From an uncultured Tateyamaria sp. (GTDB taxonomy: Bacteria; Pseudomonadota; Alphaproteobacteria; Rhodobacterales; Rhodobacteraceae), in NCBI RefSeq assembly GCF_947487805.1, contig NZ_CANKXW010000002.1, forward strand, positions 124,001 through 188,000: 64,000 bases of DNA. The letters run 5' to 3'. A program made the translations under genes and the position numbers. Position 1 is the stretch's first letter, and every line of letters begins with the position of its first letter. Of the stretch, positions 36,516-46,950 are shown in pieces. Below the pieces are notes generated by a model. The model was not told the origin of the DNA. It did no database searches and saw only the letters and a program-made list of their open reading frames with translations.

Positions 36516-36994
36516 GCAGCGCGCTCCTGCGCCAGCGACCCAGAGATCCAGAACCACACAAACAAAACCAGCCAAGCAAGCCCCACGAGCTGCATCTGGA
36601 TGCCCGGCCCGATAAAACCGGCGACCAGCCCGTGCAGCAACAGGACCGGCGTGGAAGCCAGCAGGGCCCAGAACAGCGCCAGCCGCGCACCATAGGGTGT
36701 GCCCTTTCCGCCAAGAACCCGGCCTACCAGCCGCGCCAAAAGCGCGATGCAATAAAGCAGAAGCGGCGCGATGAAGATCCACGCCATCAGCGTCGCCCCC
36801 ATCAGCATGTCCAGATCCTGCCCGGTCAGATGCGCCTCGCGCGCAAGGCGCGGCAGCTGTGCCACAAAGATCAGGACACAAGCCCCCATCAGATAGGCAA
36901 GCGCGCGGTCCTCGCGTGGTCCCAGCGTCAAAAGACGCCGGATCACACGCCCCGGACCGCGATAGGTGGCTGCAATGTTACGGGTAATGGCCAT
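36512..36994 (-). CDS. Second small membrane protein, Yip1-like
   Basis: A 160-residue protein starting MAITRNIAATYRGPGRVIRRLL, then four hydrophobic helices (AYLMGACVLIFVAQL, MLMGATLMAWIFIAPLLLYCIALL, LALFWALLASTPVLLLHGLVAGF, VGLAWLVLFVWFWISG). It resembles its downstream neighbour in layout, a basic N-terminus followed by membrane helices, and the two may act as a pair. Its start lies one base after the sufD stop, and its stop overlaps the start of the next gene by four bases. Function unknown. Confidence 0.7.
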   Translation of the reverse strand: MAITRNIAATYRGPGRVIRRLLTLGPREDRALAYLMGACVLIFVAQLPRLAREAHLTGQDLDMLMGATLMAWIFIAPLLLYCIALLARLVGRVLGGKGTPYGARLALFWALLASTPVLLLHGLVAGFIGPGIQMQLVGLAWLVLFVWFWISGSLAQERAA

Positions 36995-36995
36995 A

Positions 36996-38276
36996 TCAGC
37001 TGCGGTGACGCTCCAACCACCCTTCGAGGCGGGCAACCATCACATCGCGCAGCCCCTCGTCCTCGATCTCTTCCACAGCTTCGGCAAGGAAGGCCAGCGT
37101 CAGCAGGTCGGTGGCAATGGCTGCCGGAACGCCGCGCGAGCGCAAGTAGAAAAGCGCCTCTTCATCGATGGCCCCCGAGGTCGATCCGTGCGAACAGGCG
37201 ACATCATCGGCATAGATTTCCAGCTCGGGCTTGGCCAGAAACTGACTGTCCCCGTCCAGCAGAAGCGACTGGCTGATCTGGTAGCCGTCGGTCTTTTGCG
37301 CACCTTCCTTGACAAGGATCTTGCCCTGAAAAACACCGACCGCGCCATTGCGCAGCACTTTCTTGAACACCTGACGACTTTCGCACGCCACAGCGTCGTG
37401 GGTGATGAACACGGTGTCGTCATGGTGAAAATCGCCGTCACCGACGCAGGCGCCAGCCACATGCGCAATTGCATCATCGCCGGTCAGCTCGATCACGCAA
37501 TCATTGCGCGTAAGCCGTCCGTTCACAGTGAGGGTAAAGGATTTGAAGGTGGATTCGGTGCCCAGCCGAGCAAAGATATGCGTGGCCGCAAGCCGTTCGT
37601 GATCACGCCCCTGCGCGCGTACGTGGTGGAAGGACGCGTGGTCGGCGATATCAACCTCCATCACCTTGTTGAACCGCGCCGCGGCAGGACCGTTTTCAAG
37701 AATGGTCAGGGCCGCGCCGGCGTCCAGCTTGATCACGTGGTGCAGGATTGCATCGGAGGCATCATCGCCGTGGTTGTACACGAGGTTGATGGGCCGGGGT
37801 GCTTTGCCCGTCACATGGATCAGCACGCCGTCACTGGCAAACGCAGTGTTGAGAGCGGCCAAAGGCCGTTCGACCGGGACTTGCCCCGCAGCCTCGAGCA
37901 CGCCGTACATACCCTTGGCCCAGTGGATGTCCGCCGTAGCCTCGGCCAGACGTTCAATGCTGACATGTTCCAGCGCCAGCGCATCCGACGCCTCCGCGTT
38001 AAACACACCGTCGTCAAAGACAATGCGCAGCGCGTCGGTGCCGTCAAAGATCGGCGCTTCGTCGGAATGAAATACTGCCGCAGTCGGCGTCGACGCCTGG
38101 GTCAGAAGATCCGGACGAGTGAACTTCCAGTATTCGTCGCGCCGCCCCGGCAGGCCCATCGCCCGCAGACGCGCCAAAGCGTCCTTGCGCGTGGCTTCGG
38201 ACCAACCGCCTTGCGGCAGGGTCAGACCCGCAATCCGCGCCTCTGTCAGGTCCAGTTTTTCCGCAGTCGCCCCCAT
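36996..38276 (-). CDS. sufD: Fe-S cluster assembly protein SufD
   Basis: A 426-residue SufBD-family protein: helical N-terminal domain, right-handed beta-helix core and the conserved C-terminal DDVACSHGSTSGAIDEEALFYLRSRGVP segment, whose His is the conserved SufD ligand region at the SufB interface. SufD joins SufB and two SufC subunits in the SufBC2D scaffold that builds [4Fe-4S] and [2Fe-2S] clusters. The ATG overlaps the sufC stop (TAATG), so they are coupled. Confidence 0.93.
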   Translation of the reverse strand: MGATAEKLDLTEARIAGLTLPQGGWSEATRKDALARLRAMGLPGRRDEYWKFTRPDLLTQASTPTAAVFHSDEAPIFDGTDALRIVFDDGVFNAEASDALALEHVSIERLAEATADIHWAKGMYGVLEAAGQVPVERPLAALNTAFASDGVLIHVTGKAPRPINLVYNHGDDASDAILHHVIKLDAGAALTILENGPAAARFNKVMEVDIADHASFHHVRAQGRDHERLAATHIFARLGTESTFKSFTLTVNGRLTRNDCVIELTGDDAIAHVAGACVGDGDFHHDDTVFITHDAVACESRQVFKKVLRNGAVGVFQGKILVKEGAQKTDGYQISQSLLLDGDSQFLAKPELEIYADDVACSHGSTSGAIDEEALFYLRSRGVPAAIATDLLTLAFLAEAVEEIEDEGLRDVMVARLEGWLERHRS

Positions 38277-39031
38277 TACGCCACCTCGGCCAGGATGTCG
38301 GCGTAGCCGTTGTTTTCAACTTGGAGCGCCAGTTCAGGGCCCCCGGTTTTCACGATGCGCCCATCGGCCATGATGTGCACGACGTCGGGTTTGATGTGGT
38401 CAAGCAGACGCTGGTAGTGCGTGATCACAAGGAACCCACGGCCCTCGGAGCGCAGCGCGTTCACACCGTCGGCCACCAGTTTCATTGCGTCGACATCAAG
38501 GCCGGAGTCGGTTTCGTCGAGGATGCACATCTTGGGCTCAAGCATGGCCATCTGCAGGATTTCGTTACGCTTTTTCTCACCACCGGAGAAACCCACGTTC
38601 ACGGGGCGCTTGAGCATGTCGGCATCGATCTTGAGTTCCTTGGCGCGTGCGCGCACAACCTTGAGGAAGTCGGCGGCACTCATTTCTTCTTCGCCGCGCG
38701 CCTTGCGCTGGGCGTTCACGGATGTCCGCAGAAACGTCATGTTGCCGACGCCGGGGATCTCAACCGGGTACTGGAAGGCCAGGAACAGGCCCGCGGCCGC
38801 GCGCTCTTCGGGTTCCATTTCCAGAAGGTCCACATCGCCCAGATGCGCTTCGCCGCCGGTCACTTCATAGCCGTCGCGCCCGGACAGCACGTAGGACAGC
38901 GTGGATTTGCCGGACCCGTTGGGGCCCATGATCGCGTGCACCTTGCCCGCTTCGACGGTCAGGTCGACGCCTTTGAGGATTTGCTTGTCCTCTTCTTCCA
39001 GTTTCACGTGCAGGTCTTTGATCGTCAGCAT
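38276..39031 (-). CDS. sufC: Fe-S assembly ATPase SufC
   Basis: A 251-residue ABC-type ATPase: Walker A GPNGSGKSTL, signature VGFSGGEKKRNEIL and Walker B CILDETDSGLDVDA, followed by the H-loop histidine in LVITHYQRLL. SufC powers the SufBC2D scaffold; it has no membrane domain. It follows the FkbM-type gene by 24 bases with an AAGGAAG site and overlaps sufD by one base. Confidence 0.95.
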   Translation of the reverse strand: MLTIKDLHVKLEEEDKQILKGVDLTVEAGKVHAIMGPNGSGKSTLSYVLSGRDGYEVTGGEAHLGDVDLLEMEPEERAAAGLFLAFQYPVEIPGVGNMTFLRTSVNAQRKARGEEEMSAADFLKVVRARAKELKIDADMLKRPVNVGFSGGEKKRNEILQMAMLEPKMCILDETDSGLDVDAMKLVADGVNALRSEGRGFLVITHYQRLLDHIKPDVVHIMADGRIVKTGGPELALQVENNGYADILAEVA

Positions 39032-39055
39032 CAGTTTTCTTCCTTTGTCATAGCG

Positions 39056-39949
39056 TCAGGCCGCCCCCGCCCGACGCAAGTCGGACGGCAGGTCAGCGAT
39101 ATAGGTCTGGGCGGCCAGTGCTGGAACACGGCCGCGGTCTTCGAGAATTTCAAGGCAGCGCAGGGTCAGGTCGTGGCTGGCCCATGCGCCCGCGCTAAGC
39201 AGCGCGAGTGTGATCAGCGCGTCGGTGTCCGCGTTGTCGATCCCGTCGAGGTTTCGGATATATACGGCATCCCCGTCGATCAGTTGCGACCGCACCCGGC
39301 GGCGGTTCAGCGCGTCGATGTGACGCGAGCCCACGGCAAAGCGGTTGTGATCCAGCATCTTGTGCATCGCAAAGCCCTGGTCGGTCAGTTCGCTGTGTAC
39401 ATCCGCAAAGGTCGGCTCGTTTTCATAGAGCGGGAAGTAACGCAGTTCGACAATCACCGCAGTGGCCTGCGCAAGTTTGGCGCGCGCGCCCCGGATCACG
39501 TCCAATTCGGCCCCCTGCACGTCCAGTTTCAGCAGGTCGATGGCCGGCACGTCGTCCAGTGCGTCGAGGCTGTCCAAAGTCACGGGATGGTGCGTGGCCT
39601 GATCGGGCAGCGCCTGAAACCGGCGCAGATATTGCAGGGTGCGCTGGCGCAGTTGGAACAGGGACGCGAGGCCAGATTGGCGCGGATAGACGTGCAGTGT
39701 GCCTGTCCCCGCAGGGCCGACGGCGGCGTTGATGAACTGGGCGTGCTCTGGCGCGTCCTCGGTCAGGGCAGCAAATGCCTCGGCCTGCGGCTCGAACCCG
39801 ATCAGATGGGCCAGACCAGCCTCCGCCAGCGGCGCATAGGGCGGATCGTGCAGCGGGTTGGCCCCCACGTCCACAATCGACAGGGGCCGCGCAGGCGCAA
39901 GCGCCGCGGCCAGATCCGTCAACCGTTTGGAGAGAAGCACGTCCCGCAT
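39056..39949 (-). CDS. FkbM-family SAM-dependent methyltransferase
   Basis: A 297-residue protein. The SAM-binding glycine-rich segment is LSIVDVGANPLHDPP, an acidic residue follows in HLIGFEPQAEAFAAL, and the FkbM hallmark DLLKLDVQGAELDVIRGA is at about 140-160. FkbM enzymes methylate hydroxyl groups of sugars or polyketides, often in surface polysaccharide pathways. Its place between sufB and sufC in one operon is unexpected; four bases separate it from the gene before and 24 from sufC. A housekeeping O-methylation linked to Fe-S assembly is not known to me. Confidence 0.85.
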   Translation of the reverse strand: MRDVLLSKRLTDLAAALAPARPLSIVDVGANPLHDPPYAPLAEAGLAHLIGFEPQAEAFAALTEDAPEHAQFINAAVGPAGTGTLHVYPRQSGLASLFQLRQRTLQYLRRFQALPDQATHHPVTLDSLDALDDVPAIDLLKLDVQGAELDVIRGARAKLAQATAVIVELRYFPLYENEPTFADVHSELTDQGFAMHKMLDHNRFAVGSRHIDALNRRRVRSQLIDGDAVYIRNLDGIDNADTDALITLALLSAGAWASHDLTLRCLEILEDRGRVPALAAQTYIADLPSDLRRAGAA

Positions 39950-39953
39950 CGCT

Positions 39954-40268
39954 TCAGCCCAGAACCACGGCGGTGCCGGACACGCTGACCATCAGCATGC
40001 TGTCACCGACCACTTCGTAGTCGATATCTATGCCCACAACCGCATTTGCACCCAAAGCACCCGCGCGTTGCTCCAGCTCGGCCATAGCGGTGTCGCGGGC
40101 ATCCTGAAGTTTGGATTCGTAGGCACCAGACCGGCCCCCGATGATGTCGGTGATGCCGGCAAAGAAATCGCGCACCACATTGGCACCCATGATCGCCTCG
40201 CCCACGACAATGCCCCGATAGTCGGTGATGGTGTACCCTTCGAGGGTTGAGGTGGTGGTCAGGATCAT
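39954..40268 (-). CDS. YbjQ (DUF74) heavy-metal-binding-domain family protein
   Basis: A 104-residue protein: [51 protein letters not shown], followed by an [26 protein letters not shown] segment. This is the full-length YbjQ/UPF0145 pattern, a small pentameric fold of unknown function despite its metal-binding name. It overlaps the upstream small membrane protein gene by four bases and sits in the Suf operon. Confidence 0.88.
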   Translation of the reverse strand: MILTTTSTLEGYTITDYRGIVVGEAIMGANVVRDFFAGITDIIGGRSGAYESKLQDARDTAMAELEQRAGALGANAVVGIDIDYEVVGDSMLMVSVSGTAVVLG

Positions 40269-40522
40269 GTGTCGTCCTCTGGCAGGTCACGTGCAAACAC
40301 CTGTTGAACGCCCCGCGCAATCGCCGCCGCAGCGAGCAAGAGCGCGCACCAGACCCAAAACGACGTGAGCGCGCCGGGTGCGAGCATCGCCGCTACAATC
40401 ATCCCGCCGAGCATGGCAACAACAAAGGCCAGCCCACCCTGTTGTGTACCATCAAGGTCAGAGACCGTGTGACGCTTGATCGGCTTGCGGGTGTCGGGAT
40501 CGCTGTCCAGCGCGTGTTTCAT
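40265..40522 (-). CDS. Small two-TM protein of unknown function
   Basis: An 85-residue protein: a polar start with [15 protein letters not shown] and two adjoining membrane helices ([22 protein letters not shown] and [22 protein letters not shown]). It overlaps both neighbours by four bases, which makes it a real member of the operon. No family recognised. Confidence 0.6.
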   Translation of the reverse strand: MKHALDSDPDTRKPIKRHTVSDLDGTQQGGLAFVVAMLGGMIVAAMLAPGALTSFWVWCALLLAAAAIARGVQQVFARDLPEDDT

Positions 40523-40851
40523 TTCTCCCGCCCCTTGATCTCGGCAAGGGACGCGCGCACGTCCTCCTCGGTCCGCGCGTTGCCTTCAGGGGCCAGTTCT
40601 TCGGACATGATCAAGAACAACGCAACCGCGCCAGCGCCAAAGGTCATTGCACCACACAACACAAAGGCCACCAAAAGGCCCGGTGCCACAATTACACTGA
40701 GCACGCCGCCAAAGAACGCACCACAGATCACGGCGAGGAACATGCGGCCCGCCACGCTGGGCCGAGCGCTGCGCGCAGGCGTCGCCACAGCATCGGCCTT
40801 GCGATGCTCAAAGGTGCGGCCCACCATGCTGTTGTCCTCAAGACCCGCCAT
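40519..40851 (-). CDS. Small two-TM protein of unknown function
   Basis: A 110-residue protein: a polar N-terminus, two membrane helices (GRMFLAVICGAFFGGVLSVIV and LLVAFVLCGAMTFGAGAVALFLI) and a charged tail ([27 protein letters not shown]). It starts three bases after sufB and overlaps the next gene by four. Like its neighbour it has no recognised family; the two may form a complex. Confidence 0.6.
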   Translation of the reverse strand: MAGLEDNSMVGRTFEHRKADAVATPARSARPSVAGRMFLAVICGAFFGGVLSVIVAPGLLVAFVLCGAMTFGAGAVALFLIMSEELAPEGNARTEEDVRASLAEIKGREK

Positions 40852-40854
40852 GGA

Positions 40855-42381
<1,527 letters not shown>

Positions 42382-42410
42382 TTCAGACATTCCTCTCGCT
42401 GCTACGCGGC

Positions 42411-43457
42411 CTAAGCCGCCCGCGCCTGGTGTTTTTTCAACTTTTGCGCCCAAACCTCGGCAAAACGCAAAACGTCCTCTTCCGTTGTCTCAAGACCCAG
42501 CGACACCCGTACCGCATTGGCCGCCACATCCCCCAATCCCATCGCCGTCAGGACCTTGCTGGCCTTGACCTTTCCGCTGGAGCACGCCGACCCTGCCGAA
42601 ATGGCAAACCCGGCCAAGTCCATCTGCATCACTTGCGTTTCACCCTTCCAGTCGGGCGTTGCGAAACAGGATGTGTTGGGAAGACGCGGCGCATCTTTCC
42701 CGACAAAAATAGTTGTATTTGACGCAGCAGCAAGAGCACTTTCTAGAATATTTCTAAGTTTCTCGACGCGGCCCCATTTTCCGGCCTCCACATCCTGCTG
42801 CGCAGCCTCAGCCGCGGCACCAAATCCGGCGATGCCGATGACGTTCTCCGTGCCAGACCGACGCCCCATCTCCTGACCGCCCCCGCGCAGGATCGCTTGC
42901 GGATCATCGGCGGTGAAATTGATCAATGCGCCCACGCCCTTGGGTCCACCCAGCTTGTGCCCCGACAAGACCATGTAGGCCGGCGTGCCGTCGCCATATT
43001 CGACAGGCACCTTGCCGACCATCTGGGTGACGTCGCACACAACCGAAGGCCCCGCTACGACCCGCCGGTCGGCCTGCATGATCCCCGTCTCGCTGTTTGC
43101 GCCCGATATCGCCATGAGGGCCGGGCCGTCCATCGCATCTGGCACGCCCTCGCTCCAGTCGCCGAAACAGTCGTGTTCGGTCGGCAAGGCTGCAAATCGC
43201 CCCCCATGCCGATCCTTTTGTGCCACCGCCAATGCGGCGGCCTCAGTCGCAGAGCCCGTAAACACAACTTGTGTAGGCAAACAGCCAACCAATCCCGCCA
43301 CCTGGCTCCGCGCCCGCTCCACCACCATCTTCGCTGCGCGCCCCTCGGCATGCACAGAGGACGGATTGCCCACCACGTCCATCGCAGCCAGCATCGCATC
43401 CCGCGCCTCGGCGCGCAGCGGTGTCGTCGCATTGTGATCCAGATACACGCGGCTCAT
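42411..43457 (-). CDS. NifS/IscS-like cysteine desulfurase family protein
   Basis: A 348-residue class V PLP enzyme: [19 protein letters not shown] at the start, PLP lysine in [15 protein letters not shown], and the mobile-loop cysteine in [17 protein letters not shown]. The long active-site loop places it in group I (IscS/NifS), unlike the SufS at the end of the same operon. It is shorter than IscS (about 400). It lies between iscR and sufB; two desulfurases in one Suf operon is a common alphaproteobacterial arrangement. It probably supplies sulfur for clusters, though division of labour with SufS is unknown. Confidence 0.87.
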   Translation of the reverse strand: MSRVYLDHNATTPLRAEARDAMLAAMDVVGNPSSVHAEGRAAKMVVERARSQVAGLVGCLPTQVVFTGSATEAAALAVAQKDRHGGRFAALPTEHDCFGDWSEGVPDAMDGPALMAISGANSETGIMQADRRVVAGPSVVCDVTQMVGKVPVEYGDGTPAYMVLSGHKLGGPKGVGALINFTADDPQAILRGGGQEMGRRSGTENVIGIAGFGAAAEAAQQDVEAGKWGRVEKLRNILESALAAASNTTIFVGKDAPRLPNTSCFATPDWKGETQVMQMDLAGFAISAGSACSSGKVKASKVLTAMGLGDVAANAVRVSLGLETTEEDVLRFAEVWAQKLKKHQARAA

Positions 43458-43467
43458 AGAACCGATC

Positions 43468-43512
43468 CTTCATTGTTCATGAAATATGCCGGGGGTCTGG
43501 GGGCCGGCCCCC
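43468..43512 (-). repeat. Dispersed GC-rich repeat, copy 1
   Basis: On the minus strand this reads GGGGGCCGGCCCCC, AGACCCCCGGCATATTT, CATGAACAATGAAG. A second copy on the plus strand at 49968-50010 shares the ACCCCGGCATATTT and GAACAATGAAG parts and an analogous GC hairpin. Here it fills the gap between iscR and the desulfurase gene, so it would be transcribed within the operon and could form a hairpin. Confidence 0.75.
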
Positions 43513-43514
43513 AG

Positions 43515-43976
43515 TCACGCCTCATCAACCACCGCCATCAGGTTGGGCACCGCCGGACAAGGGGCCAATTCATTGCCTACAACATCTGACAGGCGGGTCT
43601 GGTGCAAGAACACGTAGACATGCGCGCTCAATCCTTCCCAGAGCCGGTTGGTCAGTGACTGCGCCTTGGATCCGGACGCGGCACCCGACGCGCCCGCACC
43701 CTTGTGCATTGCGTCCACCTTCTCATCGACCGCCTCGAGAATATCCGCCACACGAATTTCCGACGCCGGTCGCGCCAACCGGTATCCCCCGCCAGGTCCA
43801 CGCACGGATACGACCAGTTCGGCGCGCCGCAGCTTGACGAACAGCTGTTCCAGATAGGGCAGCGAGATATCCTGACGGGTGGAAATATCCCCCAGACTGA
43901 CAAGCATGTCACCGGGTTGCAGCGCGATATCGGCAAGCGCCACCATCGCATAGCGCCCTTTTGTCGATAGCTTCAT
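43515..43976 (-). CDS. iscR: Rrf2-family iron-sulfur regulator IscR, single-cysteine type
   Basis: A 153-residue regulator: winged helix (MKLSTKGRYAMVALADIALQ, with a recognition helix in SLPYLEQLFVKLRRAELVVSVRGPGGGYRLARP), dimerisation helix and a C-terminal tail. Classical IscR binds [2Fe-2S] with three cysteines; this one has only Cys140 (LAPCPAV). Rhodobacter sphaeroides IscR likewise has a single cysteine and still binds a cluster, so the gene probably regulates the operon it heads. The ATG at 43976 has a GGGGGTG site; the reading from 44051 does not fit the family. A palindrome at 44056-44070 is its likely site. Confidence 0.9.
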   Translation of the reverse strand: MKLSTKGRYAMVALADIALQPGDMLVSLGDISTRQDISLPYLEQLFVKLRRAELVVSVRGPGGGYRLARPASEIRVADILEAVDEKVDAMHKGAGASGAASGSKAQSLTNRLWEGLSAHVYVFLHQTRLSDVVGNELAPCPAVPNLMAVVDEA

Positions 43977-44055
43977 GACCACACCCCCAATTGACGTCTC
44001 AGTCCAGACGCCATACATGCTTTGCCACCGCAGGACGTGTTTCCTGCCCACAAGT

Positions 44056-44070
44056 TAGAAACGTTCTAAA
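44056..44070. promoter_or_regulatory. Palindromic iron-type operator upstream of iscR
   Basis: TTAGAA-ACG-TTCTAA is a perfect inverted repeat of six-base arms, 80 bases before the iscR start. It fits the Iron-Rhodo-box type attributed to IscR in Rhodobacterales, as I remember it. Expected function: IscR represses the suf operon, including its own gene, when iron or clusters are plentiful. Confidence 0.75.
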
Positions 44071-44133
44071 GTATCCGATTATTTTCGTCAAGAAATCGGA
44101 TCGTCAAAAAGACGCGCGAGGACAGACACGCAT

Positions 44134-44787
44134 ATGCCCGAGGTCATTTTTCCCGGACCCGAAGGCCGCCTCGAAGGCCGCTATCACCCCCAGAAAGAAC
44201 GTGACGCACCCATTGCAATCGTGCTGCACCCACATCCACAGTTCGGTGGAACGATGAACCACAAGGTTGTGCATGCTCTGCACTATGCCTTCTACAACAT
44301 GGGGTTCACCGTGCTGCGGTTCAATTTCCGAGGTGTGGGGCGCAGCCAGGGTGAATACGATCAGGGCATTGGCGAGTTGTCGGATGCTGCCTCGGCGCTC
44401 GATTACCTGCAGTCGATGAACAACAACTCGAAGCACTGCTGGGTTGCGGGTTTCAGCTTTGGCGCGTGGATCGGGATGCAGCTGCTGATGCGCCGCCCCG
44501 AGATCACCGGGTTCATCAGCGTGTCGCCCCCGGCGAACATGTATGACTTCTCCTTCCTCGCGCCCTGCCCGTCCAGCGGCCTGATCATCAACGGCACCGC
44601 CGACCGCGTGGCCCCACCCGCGGACACGGAATCTCTGGTGGGCAAACTGCACGAGCAAAAAGGCATCACGATCACGCATACGCAGATCGAGGGTGCGGGC
44701 CACTTCTTTGAAGAGCCGCATATGGACACGTTGATCGGGCACACCACCGATTACGTCAAACGCCGCCTGACCGAGACGACGCGCTGA
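44134..44787 (+). CDS. Alpha/beta hydrolase
   Basis: A 217-residue single-domain hydrolase. The oxyanion segment HPHPQFGGTMNHKVV, nucleophile elbow GFSFGAW (Ser), acid GTADRVAPP (Asp) and histidine GAGHFFEEP are all present and in order. The HPHP signature places it with the CocE/NonD-like or YhfR-type small hydrolases acting on unknown small esters or peptides. It starts a three-gene coupled unit, the next gene overlapping its stop (TGATG). It diverges from iscR. Confidence 0.87.
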   Translation: MPEVIFPGPEGRLEGRYHPQKERDAPIAIVLHPHPQFGGTMNHKVVHALHYAFYNMGFTVLRFNFRGVGRSQGEYDQGIGELSDAASALDYLQSMNNNSKHCWVAGFSFGAWIGMQLLMRRPEITGFISVSPPANMYDFSFLAPCPSSGLIINGTADRVAPPADTESLVGKLHEQKGITITHTQIEGAGHFFEEPHMDTLIGHTTDYVKRRLTETTR

Positions 44788-45026
44788 TGGCTGACCCCGT
44801 CGTCATTGAAATGGCCAACAAGCTGGCCGAGGAATGTCTCGCCGTGCAAGGCGAACTGGGCAACGACCGGTTGTTCATGGAAGTGGGCGATGTACTGGGC
44901 GCATCGTCCCAAACCCTCGAAGAGGCGTTTTTGACCGCGATCCGGACGCGGATGGCCAACGACGCGGGCCGCCGGTTCCTGGCGCAACGTCTCAAGGCGC
45001 ACCGCGCCGCCGCTGCCCAAGAGTGA
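44787..45026 (+). CDS. Small helical protein of unknown function
   Basis: A 79-residue helical protein (VIEMANKLAEECLAVQGELGNDRLFMEVGDVLGASSQTLEEAFLTAIRTRMANDAGRRFLAQRL). Its ATG shares a base with the stop of the hydrolase gene, and its TGA overlaps the GTG of the next gene (GTGA). This tight coupling supports a real gene. No family is recognised. Confidence 0.65.
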   Translation: MADPVVIEMANKLAEECLAVQGELGNDRLFMEVGDVLGASSQTLEEAFLTAIRTRMANDAGRRFLAQRLKAHRAAAAQE

Positions 45027-45601
45027 CGCGACTGGACCAGCAGATCGCCTTTCTGAACGAGGCGGACAAGCTGAAGTCGATCACCCGCGCCACCACCCTC
45101 GCCGATGGTAGCCGTGCGGAAAACAGCGCGGAACATTCGTGGCATTTGACCCTTTATGCGCTGGTGCTGGCCGATCAGGCCGGGCCGGACGTCGACATCG
45201 ACCGCGTGATCAAGATGCTGATCCTGCACGATCTGGTCGAGATCGACGCGGGCGACAATCCGATCTTTGACGATGTGGATGCGGCCGCTGTTGCCGCTCA
45301 GGAGGCGGCGGCGGCCGACCGGATCTTTGGCCTGTTGCCGGATGACATCGCCACGTCGCTGCGCCCCATCTGGGAAGAATTCGAGGCCGCAGAGTCCCCC
45401 ACGGCGCAGTTTGCCAAGGCATTGGACCGGTTCCAACCGCCGATGTTGAACCTTGCGTCAGGTGGCGGCAGTTGGACCGACTACAACGTCACCGAAGAGA
45501 TGATCGCCGCCCGCGTTGGCACGAAAATCGCGCGCGGTGCGCCGGGATTGTGGGACTATGCCCGCAAACGCATCGCCGGGTTCTTTGCATCTGCGGGTTG
45601 A
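45023..45601 (+). CDS. HD-domain hydrolase, HDDC2/YfbR-like 5'-deoxynucleotidase
   Basis: A 192-residue protein starting at GTG 45023. The HD superfamily metal site is complete: His in SAEHSWHLTL, His-Asp in LILHDLVEIDAGD, and a downstream Asp in AKALDRFQPPMLN. The EHSW and HDLVEI signatures match YfbR/HDDC2, which dephosphorylate deoxynucleoside monophosphates. An in-frame reading extends to 44834 but lies within the previous gene; the GTGA overlap decides the start. Confidence 0.83.
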   Translation: MTRLDQQIAFLNEADKLKSITRATTLADGSRAENSAEHSWHLTLYALVLADQAGPDVDIDRVIKMLILHDLVEIDAGDNPIFDDVDAAAVAAQEAAAADRIFGLLPDDIATSLRPIWEEFEAAESPTAQFAKALDRFQPPMLNLASGGGSWTDYNVTEEMIAARVGTKIARGAPGLWDYARKRIAGFFASAG

Positions 45602-45614
45602 TCCTTAAAATTTA

Positions 45615-45630
45615 GTATACCGTTGTATAC
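45615..45630. promoter_or_regulatory. Palindrome upstream of icd
   Basis: GTATAC-CGTT-GTATAC is a 16-base inverted repeat of two self-complementary hexamers, 68 bases before the icd start. GTATAC-centred sites are common for GntR-family regulators. It may control icd; the regulator is not known. Confidence 0.4.
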
Positions 45631-45697
45631 AGACTTTTCAAACGGGGCGTAACGCGCTAAGCGCGAAGGCAAACCAGTGCTGCAAAGGACAAGGTCC

Positions 45698-46912
45698 ATG
45701 ACCAAGATCAAGGTAGAGAACCCCATCGTAGAAATGGACGGGGACGAAATGACCCGCATCATGTGGGATTTCATCAAGAAAAAGCTGATCGAGCCCTATC
45801 TCGACATCGACCTGCTCTATTACGATCTGGGCATCGAAGAACGCGACCGGACCGAAGACCAGATCACTATCGACGCCGCGGAAAAAACCAAGGAAGTTGG
45901 CGTGGCCGTCAAATGCGCCACCATCACGCCGGACGAAGCGCGGGTCGAGGAATTTGGCCTTAAGAAGATGTGGCGCAGCCCCAACGGTACAATTCGCAAC
46001 ATTCTGGGCGGTGTGATTTTCCGCCAGCCGATCATCTGCAAGAACGTGCCGCGGCTTGTGCCCGGTTGGACCAAGCCCATTGTGGTCGGGCGTCATGCCT
46101 TTGGCGACCAGTACAAGGCGACGGACATGAAGTTCCCCGGCGCGGGCACGTTGACAATGAAATTCGTGGGCGAAGATGGCACCGAAATCGAGCACGAGGT
46201 CTATCAGGCCAAAGATGCGGGCGTGTTCATGTCGATGTATAACATCGACCCGTCGATCTATGACTTTGCGCGTGCGTCGTTCAACTATGGTCTGAGCCTC
46301 GGCTGGCCGGTCTATCTGTCGACCAAGAATACGATCCTCAAACAATATGACGGGCGGTTCCTCGAGGTCTTTCAGGAAGTCTATGACGCTGAATTCAAAG
46401 ATAAATTCGAGGCGGCAGGCATCTGGTACGAGCACCGCCTGATCGACGACATGGTCGCCTGTGCCATCAAATGGAACGGCGGATTTGTCTGGGCCTGCAA
46501 GAACTATGACGGCGACGTGCAGTCAGACGTCGTGGCGCAAGGGTTCGGGTCCCTGGGCATGATGACCAGCCAGTTGATGACCCCCGATGGTAAGATTGTG
46601 GAGGCCGAAGCGGCCCACGGCACCGTCACGCGCCACTACCGCCAGCATCAGGCGGGTGAACAGACGTCCACCAACTCCATCGCGTCGATCTATGCGTGGA
46701 CCGGGGGGCTCAAGCACCGCGCCAAACTGGACGGCAACGCAGCCCTCCAGAACTTCGCCGAAACGCTGGAAAAGGTGATCGTCGACACGGTCGAAAGCGG
46801 CCACATGACCAAGGATCTCGCCCTTTTGGTCGGGCCCGATCAGGGCTGGCTGACCACAATGGGGTTCCTTGAAAAGATCGATGAAAATCTGAACGCAGCC
46901 CTCAAGGGCTGA
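45698..46912 (+). CDS. icd: NADP-dependent isocitrate dehydrogenase
   Basis: A 404-residue monomer-type II isocitrate dehydrogenase (eukaryote-like class): [19 protein letters not shown] at the start, the substrate segment [44 protein letters not shown], and the metal- and cofactor-binding [13 protein letters not shown] close to the C-terminus. It converts isocitrate to 2-oxoglutarate in the TCA cycle. The ATG at 45698 begins the family-typical MTKIKVENP and has AAGG just upstream. Confidence 0.95.
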   Translation: MTKIKVENPIVEMDGDEMTRIMWDFIKKKLIEPYLDIDLLYYDLGIEERDRTEDQITIDAAEKTKEVGVAVKCATITPDEARVEEFGLKKMWRSPNGTIRNILGGVIFRQPIICKNVPRLVPGWTKPIVVGRHAFGDQYKATDMKFPGAGTLTMKFVGEDGTEIEHEVYQAKDAGVFMSMYNIDPSIYDFARASFNYGLSLGWPVYLSTKNTILKQYDGRFLEVFQEVYDAEFKDKFEAAGIWYEHRLIDDMVACAIKWNGGFVWACKNYDGDVQSDVVAQGFGSLGMMTSQLMTPDGKIVEAEAAHGTVTRHYRQHQAGEQTSTNSIASIYAWTGGLKHRAKLDGNAALQNFAETLEKVIVDTVESGHMTKDLALLVGPDQGWLTTMGFLEKIDENLNAALKG

Positions 46913-46923
46913 ATACGCATCTG

Positions 46924-46950
46924 CAACGGCCCGCCCCAAACGGGCCGTTG
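46924..46950 (+). terminator. Hairpin between icd and the convergent DUF6356 gene
   Basis: CAACGGCCCG pairs perfectly with CGGGCCGTTG (10 bp) around CCCCAAA. Only a short, weak T-run follows on either strand, so termination strength is uncertain. It ends right at the stop of the convergent gene. Confidence 0.6.

Noticed and set aside
42735-42760. A second iron-type palindrome (TTTCTAGAATATTTCTAAG) within the desulfurase gene
   Set aside because: It lies in coding sequence, the arms do not match the TTAGAA-N3-TTCTAA spacing, and no promoter is needed there.
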